Source: Haliotis asinina
Lineage: Eukaryota > Mollusca > Gastropoda > Lepetellida > Haliotidae
NCBI RefSeq assembly: GCF_037392515.1
Contig: NC_090283.1
Location: 30,520,249-30,584,248, forward strand
DNA: 64,000 nt
Reading direction: 5' to 3'
The notes beneath the pieces were generated by a model. That model saw nothing but the letters and a program-made list of their open reading frames with translations. It was not told the origin of the DNA and made no database searches. Shown one piece after another: positions 13,200 to 26,705 of the stretch (position 1 is the stretch's first letter; each line of letters starts with the position of its first letter). The position numbers and the translations under genes are program-made.

Positions 13200-16150
13200 A
13201 GCTACTGGTATCATGTTGTCATAGCATTGTGACGTCTTAAGAAGTGTGGTGTCATGGGCAGAGTTAACAGTTAAGCCTTACTGTTCAGTTCAGCTCAACC
13301 TGATGAGGTGGCTAGGATACGCCCTGAAACGTCGTGAAAATAAACTCAAGACGTTGCTATCTATAAAATTTGTCCGGTAATATTACGCCAACTCCTAAAT
13401 GCCTTTGAAGAATCACATCTGAAGCTGTTCGAACGTATACAGGTTTGGAATTTCTCACTCATAAATCGTGTTGTATTTAATGCGGACAGTGTGGAATGAC
13501 CAACTACACTCTATGCATATTACGACATTGAAATGACTGTTGATATTATATAAAAAGCATCGCTGGGAATTACGATTTGTACAGTAACACGGCCACAGTT
13601 GATGTTCCTATTGTATCAGATGTCACATATGGTAGTCACATGATGCTCACATTATTCAGTTGAGTAGTGAGCATGTGTTTACTCCTCCTTCAGGGCTGCT
13701 TCATCCACATCATGAGGAGGAACACCAGACATGAGGTTTCACACGTTGTGCTCTTGTCGAACCCAACCCACCCCCAACCCCAACCCCACCTCCACCTCGT
13801 CAGAATGCGTCCACCAATAGGATGCCAAATTGACCTTCACAAGACAAGGCCTTGAGCAGCTGTATCACAAACAACAACGTAGGTGTCTTTCATCAACCTG
13901 CAGTGGTCACATTAGGTACACATGACAATCTTTACGGTGACAAGAATGTTTAATCTTTAAATTTTCGAAAGATGCATGGGAAAACCACCTACAATTAACT
14001 CGATATCCCTATCCCATGTACTCTCATTTCACCTGTGAATCTAAGAAGTGCTGAGATAACGATTGTGCCGGTGTTATCGTCTTTATAACCATTTTTCCTC
14101 CATAGAGATGAGTACAGAACGAAAACGATAGTTATAAACGTATGTCAGGATTTTCATGCATATCTGAGTTAACAAGGTTAGTACAATTGGGTCAAGGTCA
14201 GTCCTCGGAGTCGTCTTGGACCACCTATATTAAATAAGAACTGCACTGGCTTTGACGATCCTCTGTTAGCAAATTGTTTTCCTTTCGAAATTCATTGTTC
14301 ATTGTTCCGTTGAAGGTGTATACATCACAACAGTTACTGTTCTGCAAAACCCGTTTAACTCTGTTGCTCCGTGCTGGTGTCCCCCGCTGTGATATTGCTG
14401 GAATATTGCCAGTGGCGACGTATAACTACACTCGTTCCCTCACTACTGATCTTGGTAACAGTGCATGTTTAGGAGATACCTATACAGTACTGAGAACTTT
14501 GATCGATGTTAGGTACAAGTGATAGTCTCTAAATCTCACTAGCGAACCGTTCGGTTCCAAATGATTAATTTAAAAACTATCAAATATGCCTAACATTCAA
14601 CCAATTTTACAACACAGCACGTTTATCTCCACTCTACCATAACCGATGTAAAATCGAACTCCTTCTCTCCGTGGAAGACACTGTGTACTTCGGCATGGAA
14701 CGAGAGGCGAATTGACCTCGTCAGTGAAGGGAGTGGTAGGTGCCGTTCGTATTTTCTGAAAGCGTTCCAACATATAAAACATTCTGTCCAGAGAAAACAA
14801 ACTACTGTTTAGAACTTGACATACGTAATCCAAACTCCACCCGACCGAAACCAGCCTACTCTATCACCCCTGACAACACTATTAAGGAATCGTCTGACCT
14901 ACTTATTTTTCTTGAAAGTAGTTTGTAGCTGTTGACAGTTACGCAAGAAACTGTTCAAATAAAATTTGAATTATGTTTATGCCAAAGGTTGAAATTTGAA
15001 GTGACGGTGGGAAATAATTGACTGGCTGTCGAATCTGATCCTGCAGAATTGAAGAATAGATATTTTTCTGATCGACCTACGACCTGTAACTCATCAGGAC
15101 GGTTGATTTGTATGGTCGGCGAGTAACGGTCATGCTTTCACGTGCTTGCCTCCACCCCGGAAAAAAAGTGACAGTGTTGCTTTGTCAAAATGTGTTGTAA
15201 CAAGACTATCCTGTTTTGGGTCCTCAGGTCCGCAGGATTCAGGGGTTCAAAACCACAATGACACCAAACAGAAGATTTTGTAAACAAGATAAATTTATTT
15301 CAAGCTCCAACAATAAAATCTGTTCCAGACAAACAAGTGAATCCCTCACCTTTGACTGTCAGACCCCAGAGTGCAGAGTGTCTGACCTTTAATTCTAACC
15401 CAATAAAACCATGCTTTAAAAATTACCTAATACATGCCTACAAAAGAAAAGTTCAGTGGAGTGATCCCTCTGCTCATGAGAAGCCCAGGCACCAGCCCAT
15501 CCCTATACATAACACTATGAAAGAAGCATGCCTGATGGATCCTCAACCCTCAAGAGCTAAATATAAATGGACCAGCCCACAAAAGCCTAACCTAATATAC
15601 TGGTTATATCCTAGCCTAATTTCTCCTGAAAGTTAACCCTGCCGTTACAGTGTGTACATGCGACTAAATTGGGAGTCCTTCCTTGGAACATTGTTTTCAT
15701 TATTTGGGGACCGGATTAAGGCCAAGCTTTTTTCAAAGTGTTCGAACATGACAGTGACAGCCTTGCTGGGAAGAAGGCAGAGAGAAGAACTGTAGTGATT
15801 CAATTTCTGACATGTATTTTGCGAACGATGCACAACTGGACATGATAGAGTATGAGTGGCATAAATTTGCTGTCTCGTCAGACCGTTTATCTTGCAAAGT
15901 TCCCATACTATACGGAAACTAATATAACATTCACGAGGTAAATGTTTAGCAACGTTTTGCTGCACAACTGTAAAGATGGGGGTGCATCTGTGCCAGGGTT
16001 CCTGATTTATAAGTTAAATATTGTTTATGTTTGGGACTGTGCCTTGTAATTGAGTTTGCATATTTGTTTATGATAGAAGGTTATATGATAATGAAGTTCC
16101 CTGATAATTGTGGAAGAAAAATCATATAAGTTAAACATATTTATCGAAGT
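13200..16150. other. intergenic DNA between copies A and B; no gene recognised
   Basis: Downstream of transporter copy B. A 3' fragment of a family 2 SINE lies at 14365-14440 ('gatattgctggaatattgcc'). The block at 15200-15640 is notably rich in A and C with few stops on the plus strand, but the open frame there has no recognisable domain. Confidence 0.45.
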
Positions 16151-16159
16151 TTTATAACT

Positions 16160-17080
16160 GCGTTGATATTAGTTCCATCACGTCTGTTGTGTTGACGTTA
16201 GTTCCATCACGTCTGTTGTGTTGATATTAGTTCCATCACGTCTGTTGTGTTGACATTAGTTCCATCACGTATGTTGTGTTGATGTTAGTTCCATCACGTC
16301 TGTTGTGTTGATATTAGTTCCATCACGTCTGTTGTGTTGACGTTAGTTCCATCACGTCTGTTGTGTTGACGTTAGTTCCTTCACGTCTGTTGTGTTGATA
16401 TTAGTTCCATCACGTCTGTTGTGTTGATATTATTTCCATCACGTCTGTTGTGTTGACATTAGTTCCATCACGTATGTTGTGTTGATGTTAGTTCCATCAC
16501 GTATGTTGTGTTGATGTTAGTTCCATCACGTCTGTTGTGTTGATATTAGTTCCATCACGTCTGTTGTGTTGACGTTAGTTCCATCACGTCTGTTGTGTTG
16601 ACGTTAGTTCCTTCACGTCTGTTGTGTTGATATTAGTTCCATCACGTCTGTTGTGTTGATATTATTTCCATCACGTCAGTTGTGTTGACATTAGTTCCAT
16701 CACGTCTGTTGTGTTGACATTAGTTCCATCACGTATGTTGTGTTGATGTTAGTTCCATCACGTCTGTTGTGTTGATATTAGTTCCATCACGTCTGTTGTG
16801 TTGACGTTAGTTCCATCACGTCTGTTGTGTTGACGTTAGTTCCTTCACGTCTGTTGTGTTGATATTAGTTCCATCACGTCTGTTGTGTTGATATTATTTC
16901 CATCACGTCTGTTGTGTTGACATTAGTTCCATCACGTATGTTGTGTTGATGTTAGTTCCATCACGTATGTTGTGTTGATGTTAGTTCCATCACGTCTGTT
17001 GTGTTGACGTTAGTTCAATCACGTCTGTTGTGTTGACGTTAGTTCCATCACGTCTGTTGTGTTGATACTAGTCATCTTGG
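16160..17080 (+). repeat. 29-bp minisatellite, about 31 units, with 8-unit higher order
   Basis: Unit built on 'ttccatcacgtctgttgtg' plus 'ttgacgttag' or 'ttgatattag'. The rare variant 'ttccttcacg' recurs at 16376, 16608 and 16840, exactly 232 bp (8 units) apart, so recent growth copied 8-unit blocks. The array ends about 340 bp beyond the stop of transporter copy B. Confidence 0.95.
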
Positions 17081-17416
17081 TGCTCAAGCTGAAGTAGTGC
17101 GGCAGGCGGTAGTTCTCACAGTAAGATTTGATAATGCGAAGTGAGGCGGCCTTTAAATCAGATGAGCGTCAATCCTGAATTGATCAGGTCTGATTTTTCT
17201 AAACAACCAATCAGAATCTAGTATTATGTTGATTTATGGTAGAATTCGTGTTTTTCTGTTTCACAACAGACACGGACATATTTGGCAATTGCGCATATTG
17301 TAACGGAAATACATCTCGATTGTGTAAATATACAAAATTCTGTAAACATAACATTCTCTAAACTATGACGGGAGCAATAGTGTATCTATTGTAGGGATGT
17401 GTAACTTGTCACATAT

Positions 17417-17931
17417 TCAAACTTCGTGGTTAGTGTTTGCCTGGCCGGGCTTGATCTGATGACACGATGTCACCATGATGAATGCAGATGATATCATTGA
17501 TATAGCCGCAAGCAAGAACGGGATTGTATAGGAACTGGTGACGTCATATATCCAACCTGTAAAGGAAAACAAACATAAAACTAGTGTTGTACATGGAGAC
17601 GAAGTGATTAAGAAATTCCAAACTATGAATCAAAGGTTACATACATCGAACTGATGAATGACTTTACTCGGTGATTCAATATTGAATTCATGGAGTCTAT
17701 ACAGAATCAGATTCTCTACCACATGCGTTAGAAACATGAAAGTATGGCTGTACCAACATGTAATGGGTGAGTGAGTGAGTGAGTTAGTTTTAGTTTTACG
17801 CCGCTTTTAGCAATATTCCAGCAATATCACGGCGGGGGACACCAGAAAATGGGCTTTACACATTGTACCCATGTGGGGAATCGAACCCGGGTCTCCGGGG
17901 TGACGAACGAACGTTTTAACCACTAGGCTAC

Positions 17932-17962
<31 letters not shown>

Positions 17963-20900
17963 AAAAAAAAAAAAACAAAAACAAAAAAACAAAAACAAAC
18001 ATGTAATGACATTAAGGACAACACATCGGATCCATCCTAAGACGTGATCCCTTCGGGTCCAGTATTCACGTGCTACCGAAAGCTAGTGTTACTTCGGAAG
18101 CCCTGTGTTCTGTATAAAAGTTAATCGTTTTGTGTTTGAAAGTGTGCAGCTAAAATGCATGTTGATTGTTTGATTAAGCAACAAATTCTGTTACCCTTTG
18201 TTCTGATGAGATTATCAAACTACACCAAATGTAGCGACAATTGCATTCATTTGCCCTCCAACCCTGACAATGTGTCTATTTTATCAATCATTGGTTGTTT
18301 AGACCTTCCTTGATTACTTTATGGCTACTGCACCACAGCTGGGATATTGTCAATTTCCTTTGTGAGCACGATTGCCTGGTTCTCTTTCTCACCTGCTACT
18401 GGAGCTCCGACGAGAGATCCCATCGCTGTAACCACTGTGTAAACGCCAACGGAGAAGGAGAAACTGTGCGAGCCCGCCATCTCCAGCAGTATGGATGGCA
18501 TGAGCGCGCCGCCTATGCTAGCATTACTCGCCCCAAATACTACCATATACGCATATAGAACCGGAAGTGGAATATGGAACAGGAATATCAATGTTACAAG
18601 ACCGCCTATTCCACACACGAATATATGGAGTTTGATAGGGTTTATTCTGTTTTTTGTTATCACAACACCGTGGAGTAACTTTCCACATGCCATTGACAAA
18701 GCATTCACGGTATACAGCATGGCAGCTCCGTAGCTATCTGTGATGTTATTCTGCAGGGCATAGGCAGACAAATGTCCCAGTATAATCCCAGCTCCCAACA
18801 GGAACAAGGTGCCACTCACTACATAAAGATAATAATGTCGATTCCTTAAGAAATAATGGTTTTGAAGAAAGGTTGGTTCCAACGTCTTGTCTTCCAGTGA
18901 AACTGTCTGATCTGTTCCTGACGAACCAGCATGTAATAAGGAATCCTTGGTCCCATCATTGGTGTCTGAGCACGTATCTCCATGGCTGTACGACTCGGCT
19001 GTCTCCTGTGCTATGGATGTCTCGACCTGTGGACGTCTATGGCGTCCTGGGAAAACCGCGGCAACAATAATTATGTTGAGTTCCACTCCCGCCAGGACAA
19101 GAAACATCCCTCTCCAGGTGTAGGTATCAATGAGAAACTGCAGCACAGGTGGGTAGATCATAATCCCAAAGTTGGCAATAAATGCACTCACTCCGAAAAC
19201 CAAGTTGACATTAGTAGTGAATGTTTCTTTCACAGCTTCCAAGCACCCTATGTAAGCGAGGCCTGCTCCAAACCCTAGAGTGAAAAATGAGAGAGTAAAA
19301 GATCCGTGGGCTGTATTTCGTATGCATATTTGTAATTGCAATCTTCTGGTGAATATGACGGTATCACGTTAGCAACAACAGGAGATAAGTATAGATTTAA
19401 GGGTTGTTTTTTTTCTCTGAAGTTACATAGATTACTGCATAAAAAAGATCAGGGTGTTATGTAAATGTACCTGACGTTTGGCGAATGTTCATTCTTGTAC
19501 ATATTTATACAGTCCCTCATGAAACAAAGTACGAAACTTAATAGGATTTATATTCCATGGGCAGTGACGCCTCGTACCGGCCAGCGTTCCATATGTGATA
19601 AACAAGTGAGCGATGTGAGTGGTCCACATGCTGGTCAGAAGCCCACCGGACAAGATGATTCCTCCCGCCATGGTGACCAGTCGACTGCCGAAACGAGGCA
19701 TCACGAAACCCCCAACTGCACCTGAAAGGAGAAAATGAATGTACGTTTAAAGGTTACGATGTTCTCCAAGAGTGTTTGTTGGATCAAGCCGAACAATTTG
19801 CTGTGCACCGGTTCACCACATTGTCAGCGAAACAATTTGATGAACGCTGTTCATGTGTGGCTGTCCTTCTGGACAGTGACGAGACCCGGGACAAACATAC
19901 CTCGTGTGGAGTGGAAACGCAGACAATCCAGAGCAACCAGTAATTCAACCGATAGATATGATCACTTTGGTTTGGGGACGGCAACAACAAATACGCGCCG
20001 ATTTTTTGCGCGATCAACAAACCGTGAATGTTGAGATGATTTGATCCAAATATTGTGCAACGTTATAAGTGAAGCCACGGGGTACGTCGGCCATGCTAAA
20101 GTGGCTGTGTTACAGAGATGTTGATGCCATTTTCTGCTGAAAGACGATAGTCGACAGATCTGATCCCTTAATATCACATGTTTGCGCCCGTGCCAAAACA
20201 GCTGCTTATCCAGTAACACACCAAATGTTAGGAATGTGTTGCTGCTGGTGAGGACTGGTTGACAGACCTGGGTTTGACCTACAAAACAGGCTTTGTTGAC
20301 CCGGAGAAGAGGCGAAACAAATGGCGATATTGCCACTGGACGACACTTCAGTGCTATGTATGCTAGTCAAATCCGATATACATGTGGCTCATATTGGCTT
20401 GAGAGCAGCATTTAATCCGGCAAATTCAGGCTTGTGGACATTTATCAACATTTACAAACAAGCTGACGAAAAGAAAAAAAAATAATAGACGAAAAATACT
20501 TTCCCGGGAGTGTTTTCAAATGCTTCTTCTACCACAAGGAATGGTTGTGGCAAAGTGAAAAAAAGATCTACCGAGATGTTAAACACTATTCACCTTAAGA
20601 AGATGTCTGCAACTAACATGCTTAGAGTTCAAGGTCATTCTATATTGTCCACACGAAATCACTGTGGAGAGAAACCGAACGTCAAGGAGTACTATAATAT
20701 GCCTTGTGATCGTGGATACAGATATAACTCGTCTCGGGATTATTTTTAACCTTTGTTATAGAGATGTTTTTGGTGGTAACGGAGGAAACGGTAAGTTTAT
20801 GTTCCAAAAGCCCATGCATGTGTGTGATTGGATAAAGAAGTAGAATTTTAGAAGAACATCTGGACTCACATTAAATGTATGTTCCAAAGAATACGTCCGT

Positions 20901-21515
20901 GGCAAACTTTTCATGCCAACCAGCATCGGTTGTCTCAGTTCGTGATTTAACTGTAATTCTATGTCGCACACATTATCATTCATTGGATTTCCATGGATCA
21001 TAAGAAATCTCAGTATAGTTTTGACTGTATCATGAGCATACATTTGTTTCCTCAGTATTACAGGTGAACAATGTTGTCTGTAAACAAATCGAGTCTGGAC
21101 CAGACAATCCAGTGATTGTCACCATGCGATAAGATGACAGCGCACGAGTTTATGGATCACCAACAAATAGTGATGATACAAGACGTGCAAAGCGCATCCC
21201 AGAATTATCCATAAAACATGTGATCAACAAACACGGGTGTACATGCGTGTTTCTGTGCAAGGAAACGAACCACAGGAACTAAGATACATAATGGTAATGT
21301 GACTGTCTAATATCCTCACCTGTTATGCAGGTCGTGAAGTACTGAAGTGACGTGATCCATGACGTCACAGCTGCACTCTGATGGAAGGCGTCCCTGAAGG
21401 CGACGTACAGGATGCCGGGTGTGTACCACAAGCCACTGAAGAGGAGACGCACAGATGCAGCAGCCACGAGAACAACCACGTCATGGCCTGTCGCTTTGCT
21501 GTAGCAACGTGTCAT
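17417..21515 (-). CDS. MCT-like transporter (SLC16/MFS), copy B, 4 coding exons
   Basis: Exons on the minus strand: 21320-21515 (196 nt), 19578-19721 (144), 18393-19274 (882) and 17417-17556 (140). All junctions are phase 1 and the total is 453 aa plus a TGA stop. Residues 1-65 hold helix 1 and the start of helix 2 ('SAAVTSWITSLQ', like the MCT 'SWI.SL' region). Residues 66-113 carry 'RFGSRLV' and the next helices. The large exon carries 'YIGCLEAVKETFTTN', 'YTWRG' and the central cytosolic loop (about residues 175-240), then helices 7-11. The last exon has 'GWIYDVTSSY' and helix 12. Expected location is the plasma membrane, moving small carboxylates or relatives; the substrate cannot be read. 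The consensus MCT 'YF.KRR.LA.G' stretch is not conserved. ATG at 21515 has A at -3. It shares its exon map with copies A and C and is near-identical to C in parts. Confidence 0.88.
17765..17950 (-). repeat. SINE, family 2 (tRNA-derived), full length
   Basis: On the minus strand: 'ggtagcctagtggttaaaac' (A-box region), 'cccgggttcgattcccca' (a clear B box), 'tgatattgctggaatattgc', 'aaaagcggcgtaaaact' and (actc)n. This is the best-preserved family 2 copy. It lies in the last intron of transporter copy B. Confidence 0.9.
17932..17998. repeat. homopolymer tract, C then A
   Basis: About twenty C, then about twenty A, then (aaaac)n, at the 5' end of the inserted family 2 SINE. The exact length is prone to assembly error. 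Confidence 0.85.
21062..21125 (-). repeat. SINE fragment, family 1
   Basis: 'caaatcgagtctggaccaga' and 'caatccagtgattg' match the middle of family 1 in reverse. Confidence 0.6.
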
Positions 21516-21829
21516 CGTTGTGACGCAGCATCCAGCTCAACAAGAAAATCCGCTCTGTCAACAGATTCTGAATCATAGCTTCTATCACAAAAAGATAAAA
21601 CGAATGGAAAAATTATGTGGCTCCAAAAACATTTTTCACCTTAGACTTCACAAACTCGCCCCACCGCAGAATTATGTTGTGACGTCATTATTAAGTAATG
21701 ACGTTCACTTATTTCGAAGAAAACAACCTTCTGTAAATGCGTATAGGAAGATCGTATTTGTGGACGCTTAGCCTCCTCAGTCGCCAATTTACGTTCGTCA
21801 CCGACTGTGATAAGTCTTGGAAATGAGAC

Positions 21830-22470
21830 GTGTTTCAGCAGGACATCAGTTTCATCAGTATATAAGATACAGAAAGACATCTGTACCAACAGCACATCAA
21901 TCTCACCACTACAAAATACTCAGAAAACATTTGTGTCAGCAGCACACTAATCTAATCAGAACATAACAGTCAGAAAGACATTTGTGTCAGCAAAACATCA
22001 GTCTTCCCATTATATGAGGATCAGAAAGATATCTGCGTCACGAGGACGCAAATCTAACTATAACATATTGTTTGACAAGTATGAGATGAGCCATGGCCTG
22101 ACAAATGACCCCAATTTGCATATATGGCAACGCCCTCCAGAACATTCCATTTGAAACCAGGGGGAACCAGGGTGTCTAAATATTGAAAAGTTCAATTTCC
22201 TCGCGCGAATCGTGTCGTGATGGTGTTTGGTTGAACTAAATCGCTCTGTGAGACACGTGTTAAACAGTAGCTGGATTGATTTCACGCCATGGTCAGCATG
22301 TATTGCACGTGCGTAATCGCCAATCTACCTGTAGCAACCAAGTGTATTCGTCCACATTATTTGCCCCGCCTGCTTGTCACAAACGCGTTCACTGCGCTAG
22401 TTAATCTAATACTTGTCAAACAGTAAGACTCAGAAATACATTAGTGTCAACAAGATATTTCCAACATGAA
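21830..22470. repeat. degenerate tandem array interrupted by a TIR element
   Basis: Units around 'cagaaagacattt(g)tgtcagcaa.acatcagt' recur at about 21870, 21935, 21975, 22022 and again at 22430 and 22465. The stretch 22070-22421 between them is unrelated and bounded by inverted repeats. Confidence 0.6.
22070..22421. mobile_element. short element with terminal inverted repeats
   Basis: Starts 'gtttgacaagtat' and ends 'atacttgtcaaac', a 13-bp inverted match, in about 350 bp with no coding capacity. It splits a tandem array, which fits an insertion. Superfamily not recognised; no sure target duplication. Confidence 0.55.
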
Positions 22471-22479
22471 ACATCACAG

Positions 22480-25400
22480 TCAACAGGGCATCAGTCAAAG
22501 CAAGCCTGAATCTCAGTCTAACCACGTGTTTATATTGTCTTATCAACTGTCACAAACAACCCCGAGTTACTAAACAGTTAGACTGTGTTCACAGACAAGG
22601 ATATTGAAGACGATTCTCAAGACACACATTGCAAACTCTCAATAAGAACAGCTCTTCCTTAGAATATAATTCATGTATTTAAGCGTGCAATCATACTTAG
22701 GGGGATCTAATGACCATGTCTAAAGCAAACACGTCGGTTACAGTGAAGTCCATTCATATTCCTAGCTTAAAGTCTTTTTAGACGCATTATTCAAGCAGTC
22801 GATATCACCTTAAACGTCACCTTGAATTGTGTCACGTGGTCCATTTTCAATGACAAATAAAATAAACACTGCCACGCCTTGAATCAATATAGAACCTTAC
22901 CATCACCTTACCTGTCAACCTGCCTTTGCCTTCTACCTGGAACACATGGTGAGCATTCTTTCCCCGTTTTAACGAAGTGGCCTGTACGCTATCGCTTCTT
23001 TTCCACAAAACTCAATGTGGAGAATGATTGGATGAAGATATGGTGAGGATGGTCTTCTTTGCCATTGAAAGTTGCTACAAAAATAAACATAAGTTAGTGT
23101 AAGTGAATTAAATAAGAAGGCACCTAGTACTGAATTTCAGTGCTAGATGTATATATTCTTCTTTGTTGTGTGGCCGAAATACCAGAACACTGAACGCACA
23201 GCAACTACTCTTGATGTTGTATACACTTCCAGATGTGGTGATGAGATTGGGCTGTGAACTGGTTGTGTGTGTTCAGGTGGAGAGTGATAATGAATACGCT
23301 TACAATGATCCTGAAGTATGACCGCACGTTATAATGATCCTGAAGTATGACTGCACATGAACTTCCATTTAGTGGTGTTGTCAAATAGGTACAACGGCCA
23401 GAAGAGGTCGACGATTATAGCTTACAACACGTTGTATACCGTATATTGGCATACTGTTAGTGGTATATCGTATTAATAGATATGATTTGTCCATCGTTAG
23501 GACTGGCAATGAGACTGTTTGTAGATGCGGCATGAGAATGGTTGTGAAAGCAGTACTCCAAAACGTTCCACTACAGAATTTGAGGCTGTTACAGTCGTGA
23601 CAATAGACGACAGCCCGCCTCAATGATCCCTTAAATATCTGGTCGCACAACGTATGTAGTGATTATTATGCTCAACAGAAACGGCTATGTGCTTCAAAAC
23701 AACACCGAGCTCGAAATTACACCACTCTTCAAAACGGCATCATGTTTCAAAACGGCTCCACCTTCCATTAACAAAATCGTGTGGAACTACTGTTTTACAC
23801 AAAAAGAAGAAGAAGAAATTCTATTATTTTAGTGTCAGAATTAATGTTCTACAGTAAAACCATTGAAAAAGCACAAGTTTCTATAGTAAAGGTAGGCATA
23901 AGGACATCAAGGCCCAAGAGATTATTGTCATTCATATACAGATCATATGATTAAGACGAAATGGGCCGGGAGCTGGTGAAATAGTGAAACATTATAACCT
24001 ATATAACGTTTTTACACGCTTCTATCACGTCCTTTTTCAGTGACCGATTCGTATTTTTCATATAACCATTTTTGTCCGTGCCCACAGCAGAGCGACGCCG
24101 GTGCCTTTGTGAGAATGCTTTTACAAACAGTCACGCCAATATTGATTGCCAACTCGACATAATATAATCCCCACCATGACCTTATTTGATGCACTGTTTC
24201 GACAGCACTTACCTATATTTCCAGACAGGATCTGCATTCAATCTGTGTCCTTGTTTGTTCTTAAACCAACTGCAATCTTTATAACACAGGTCAAGGCCGG
24301 GTCATTCCGCCCAGCTGGGAAAAACAAAGATGGATTGCAGAATACTAAAACGAAACGAAGATATCTGGAATGATACGTCCCCAGTGTTCACAAATAAGGC
24401 ATTCAAGTTTGCATCCAAATGTATTTTTCCCAATATATCAAAGTGCTAACTATGCCTACATAGACCGTGTCCCCGTAGAAGAGTCAGTGTCTTGATGCCA
24501 TGTGTGGAAGCAGGGAGACTATAAGACGCTGTAGGTTATCCCTTCTCACTGCTCTTAGCTCATAGCGTGTGACGTTCATGACAAGAAGTGACTTACTTTC
24601 TTTCTTTAATTGATCTATAATTAACCTTTATTGGTGAAAGACGTAAATGATGCTTATGTTGTTTGGAAGTGGATACAGGCGACCGTCAGTGAGACTGGAA
24701 TACTCCTGACAAAAGGACAACAAAAGTAAAAAAAATGCAATATCCTATAATCAGTGTAAGTTTGTGTTGGACCCTAGACTATGATGTTCGCGATTATAAA
24801 ATTAACCTACACCTCTCATAGATTACGACCTAATTGGTCGACTTTTGATTAGTTAACCAGACTAATCAGTCGACGGATGCTTGTGTGGATTTATGCTAAT
24901 CGATCGATTCTCGGCGTGCAACAGTCTGCTTTAACACATTGAGAGAAGCTAAGCTTATTAATAAAAGGGTTGGCTCAGACTGGATCATGTTGCATGCTTT
25001 TTTATACGGGTAAATGGTTCTTTCATGAGTAAGCGGAATTTGCAAAGAACTCAACTTCTTTTGTGTAATATTTCAAAGCTATCCTCAGCTGAATAACAGA
25101 ACTTGGAGAAGGGTGAAACACAGCTTTGCAGATCTGATATATGCCAAATAATCACAAATGCCAGTTCATCCTAAAATAATTCCGAGATGAAAAAAGGACC
25201 GTGAAATCGAAATAGGAGTTCAAACGATTCACTACTTTTCCCCCAACGCTGGGTGAAAAAGTGGTTTCAACAGACATGCTTCGTTGCGCTCATAACGCAT
25301 GAACACTGAATAGCTTCGCGCAGCTTGAAACAGTATGCCTGCCCGTGTATGAGGTCGTGAGCAGTAGTCTAATCTTGGTTGGATTGTGATAAGCCGACTC

Positions 25401-25590
25401 TGTCAGAGAAAATTCAATGTTTGTTTTATTGGCACCTACATGTCTGCCTGCCTGTCTGCTAATGACAATATGCATTGCACAACTTAAATTATTGACCACA
25501 TCCATTTTGAAATTAACACCTATCGGAATTATAAACCATAAACAAAGAGCCGACTAAGGGTATCGGCAAATGAACCAGTGGCCAATGAAA
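22480..25590. other. intergenic DNA between copies C and B; no gene recognised
   Basis: AT-rich. A doubled 'aatgatcctgaagtatgac' near 23310-23350 and a palindromic 'gactaatcagtcgac' near 24870 are the only structures noticed. It may hold 5' untranslated exons or promoter of copy B, which cannot be read. Confidence 0.4.
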
Positions 25591-25601
25591 AGGCTTCGTT
25601 A

Positions 25602-25819
25602 CACCTGAATTCACTCCCACCGGCTCTGACTGGGTTCAGTATCGCGGCAATTTCGTTTCAAGGGACGTAAACCCAGGTACAAAATATTGTCCTTTTGATT
25701 TGCGATTATACACCTGAATTCACTCCCACCGGCTCTGACTGGGTTCAGTATCGCGGCAATTTCGTTTCAAGGGACGTAAACCCAGGTACAAAATATTGTC
25801 CTTTTGATTTGCGATTATA
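25602..25819 (+). repeat. perfect-looking 109-bp tandem duplication
   Basis: The segment starting 'cacctgaattcactccc' at 25602 is repeated at 25711 through 'gatttgcgattata' with no difference that I can find. It is recent, or an assembly artefact. Confidence 0.9.
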
Positions 25820-26589
25820 CGCTTATAATTCTGTTTGTTTGGGGGCTTTTTTTTTAACCAACAATGCATTTTATATATCATGAATAAGTGATAACTGTGT
25901 TTTAACTATTGTTGATTTATGGTTGCATGTGACCTTTAAGTACCTCGTCACGAACGACATTCTGATCAGAATATCTGACCACACCCAACTTTCAACTGCC
26001 AATGCCTACAATGCCGACGTCCTTCAGGACGAGTCACATGGGTCGAGTCAGAGTATATACATCTATCACATTAGTATTGCATAGCTTTGAATCTACCCAC
26101 AACCAACTTCGTTGCTTGACTGTTCGTCGTGTTTGTAACGAACCTATCCATTAACAGGAAGTACTTTTGTTGATCTGTACAATTTGCTCCGAGTTGTTAA
26201 TATCAACGTCGCAAATGTGCATTCAAAAGTGTTCACATCTATAGTATGAAGCATTTGCACACTATGGCTGATCTGATTGAAGTGTTCCCTGCCGTATGAT
26301 GTATAGCACTATGGGTTTGTGACAGTGTACCCGCTTCATGCATGAGTTATCGGGGCCTATTTCTAATATCGTCTAGTGTTTAAAGTAAGAAGAATACATC
26401 CCATTATTTTATTTCCATACTTACATGAAAGAAATTCTTCATAAATATAATTGAAAACTGTGTAGTAATTTTCATTTTAATTTTATGGCTAACATGTTTG
26501 AAGTCATGTATCTAGTAGCTGAGAAGCTAATTGTCCTCACAGCCAATGATGATCTTTGAGACATTGTACAATCGCTTGAAACCGCTCTC

Positions 26590-26705
26590 TCGCCCGACTG
26601 CGTAGATCGATGCTCATGCTGTTGGTCACTGGATTGTCGGTTACTGGATTGTCAGTTATGTACAGTTAGCAGTCATACAACAGAGCCGAGGGCGGAGTTA
26701 AGCAA
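26590..26705 (+). repeat. SINE fragment, family 1
   Basis: 'tgcgtagatcgatgctcatg' and 'ttggtcactggattgtc' are followed by a degraded tail ending in (caaa)n. Confidence 0.7.

Noticed and set aside
15337-15636. 99-codon plus-strand frame as a possible gene
   Set aside because: A/C-rich composition explains the lack of stops; no domain, signal or splice partner seen.
16160-17080. CRISPR-like array
   Set aside because: 29-bp units are contiguous with no unique spacers; a eukaryotic minisatellite.
17860-17930. tRNA gene on the minus strand
   Set aside because: The A and B boxes belong to a SINE head; no acceptor stem pairing and the SINE body follows.
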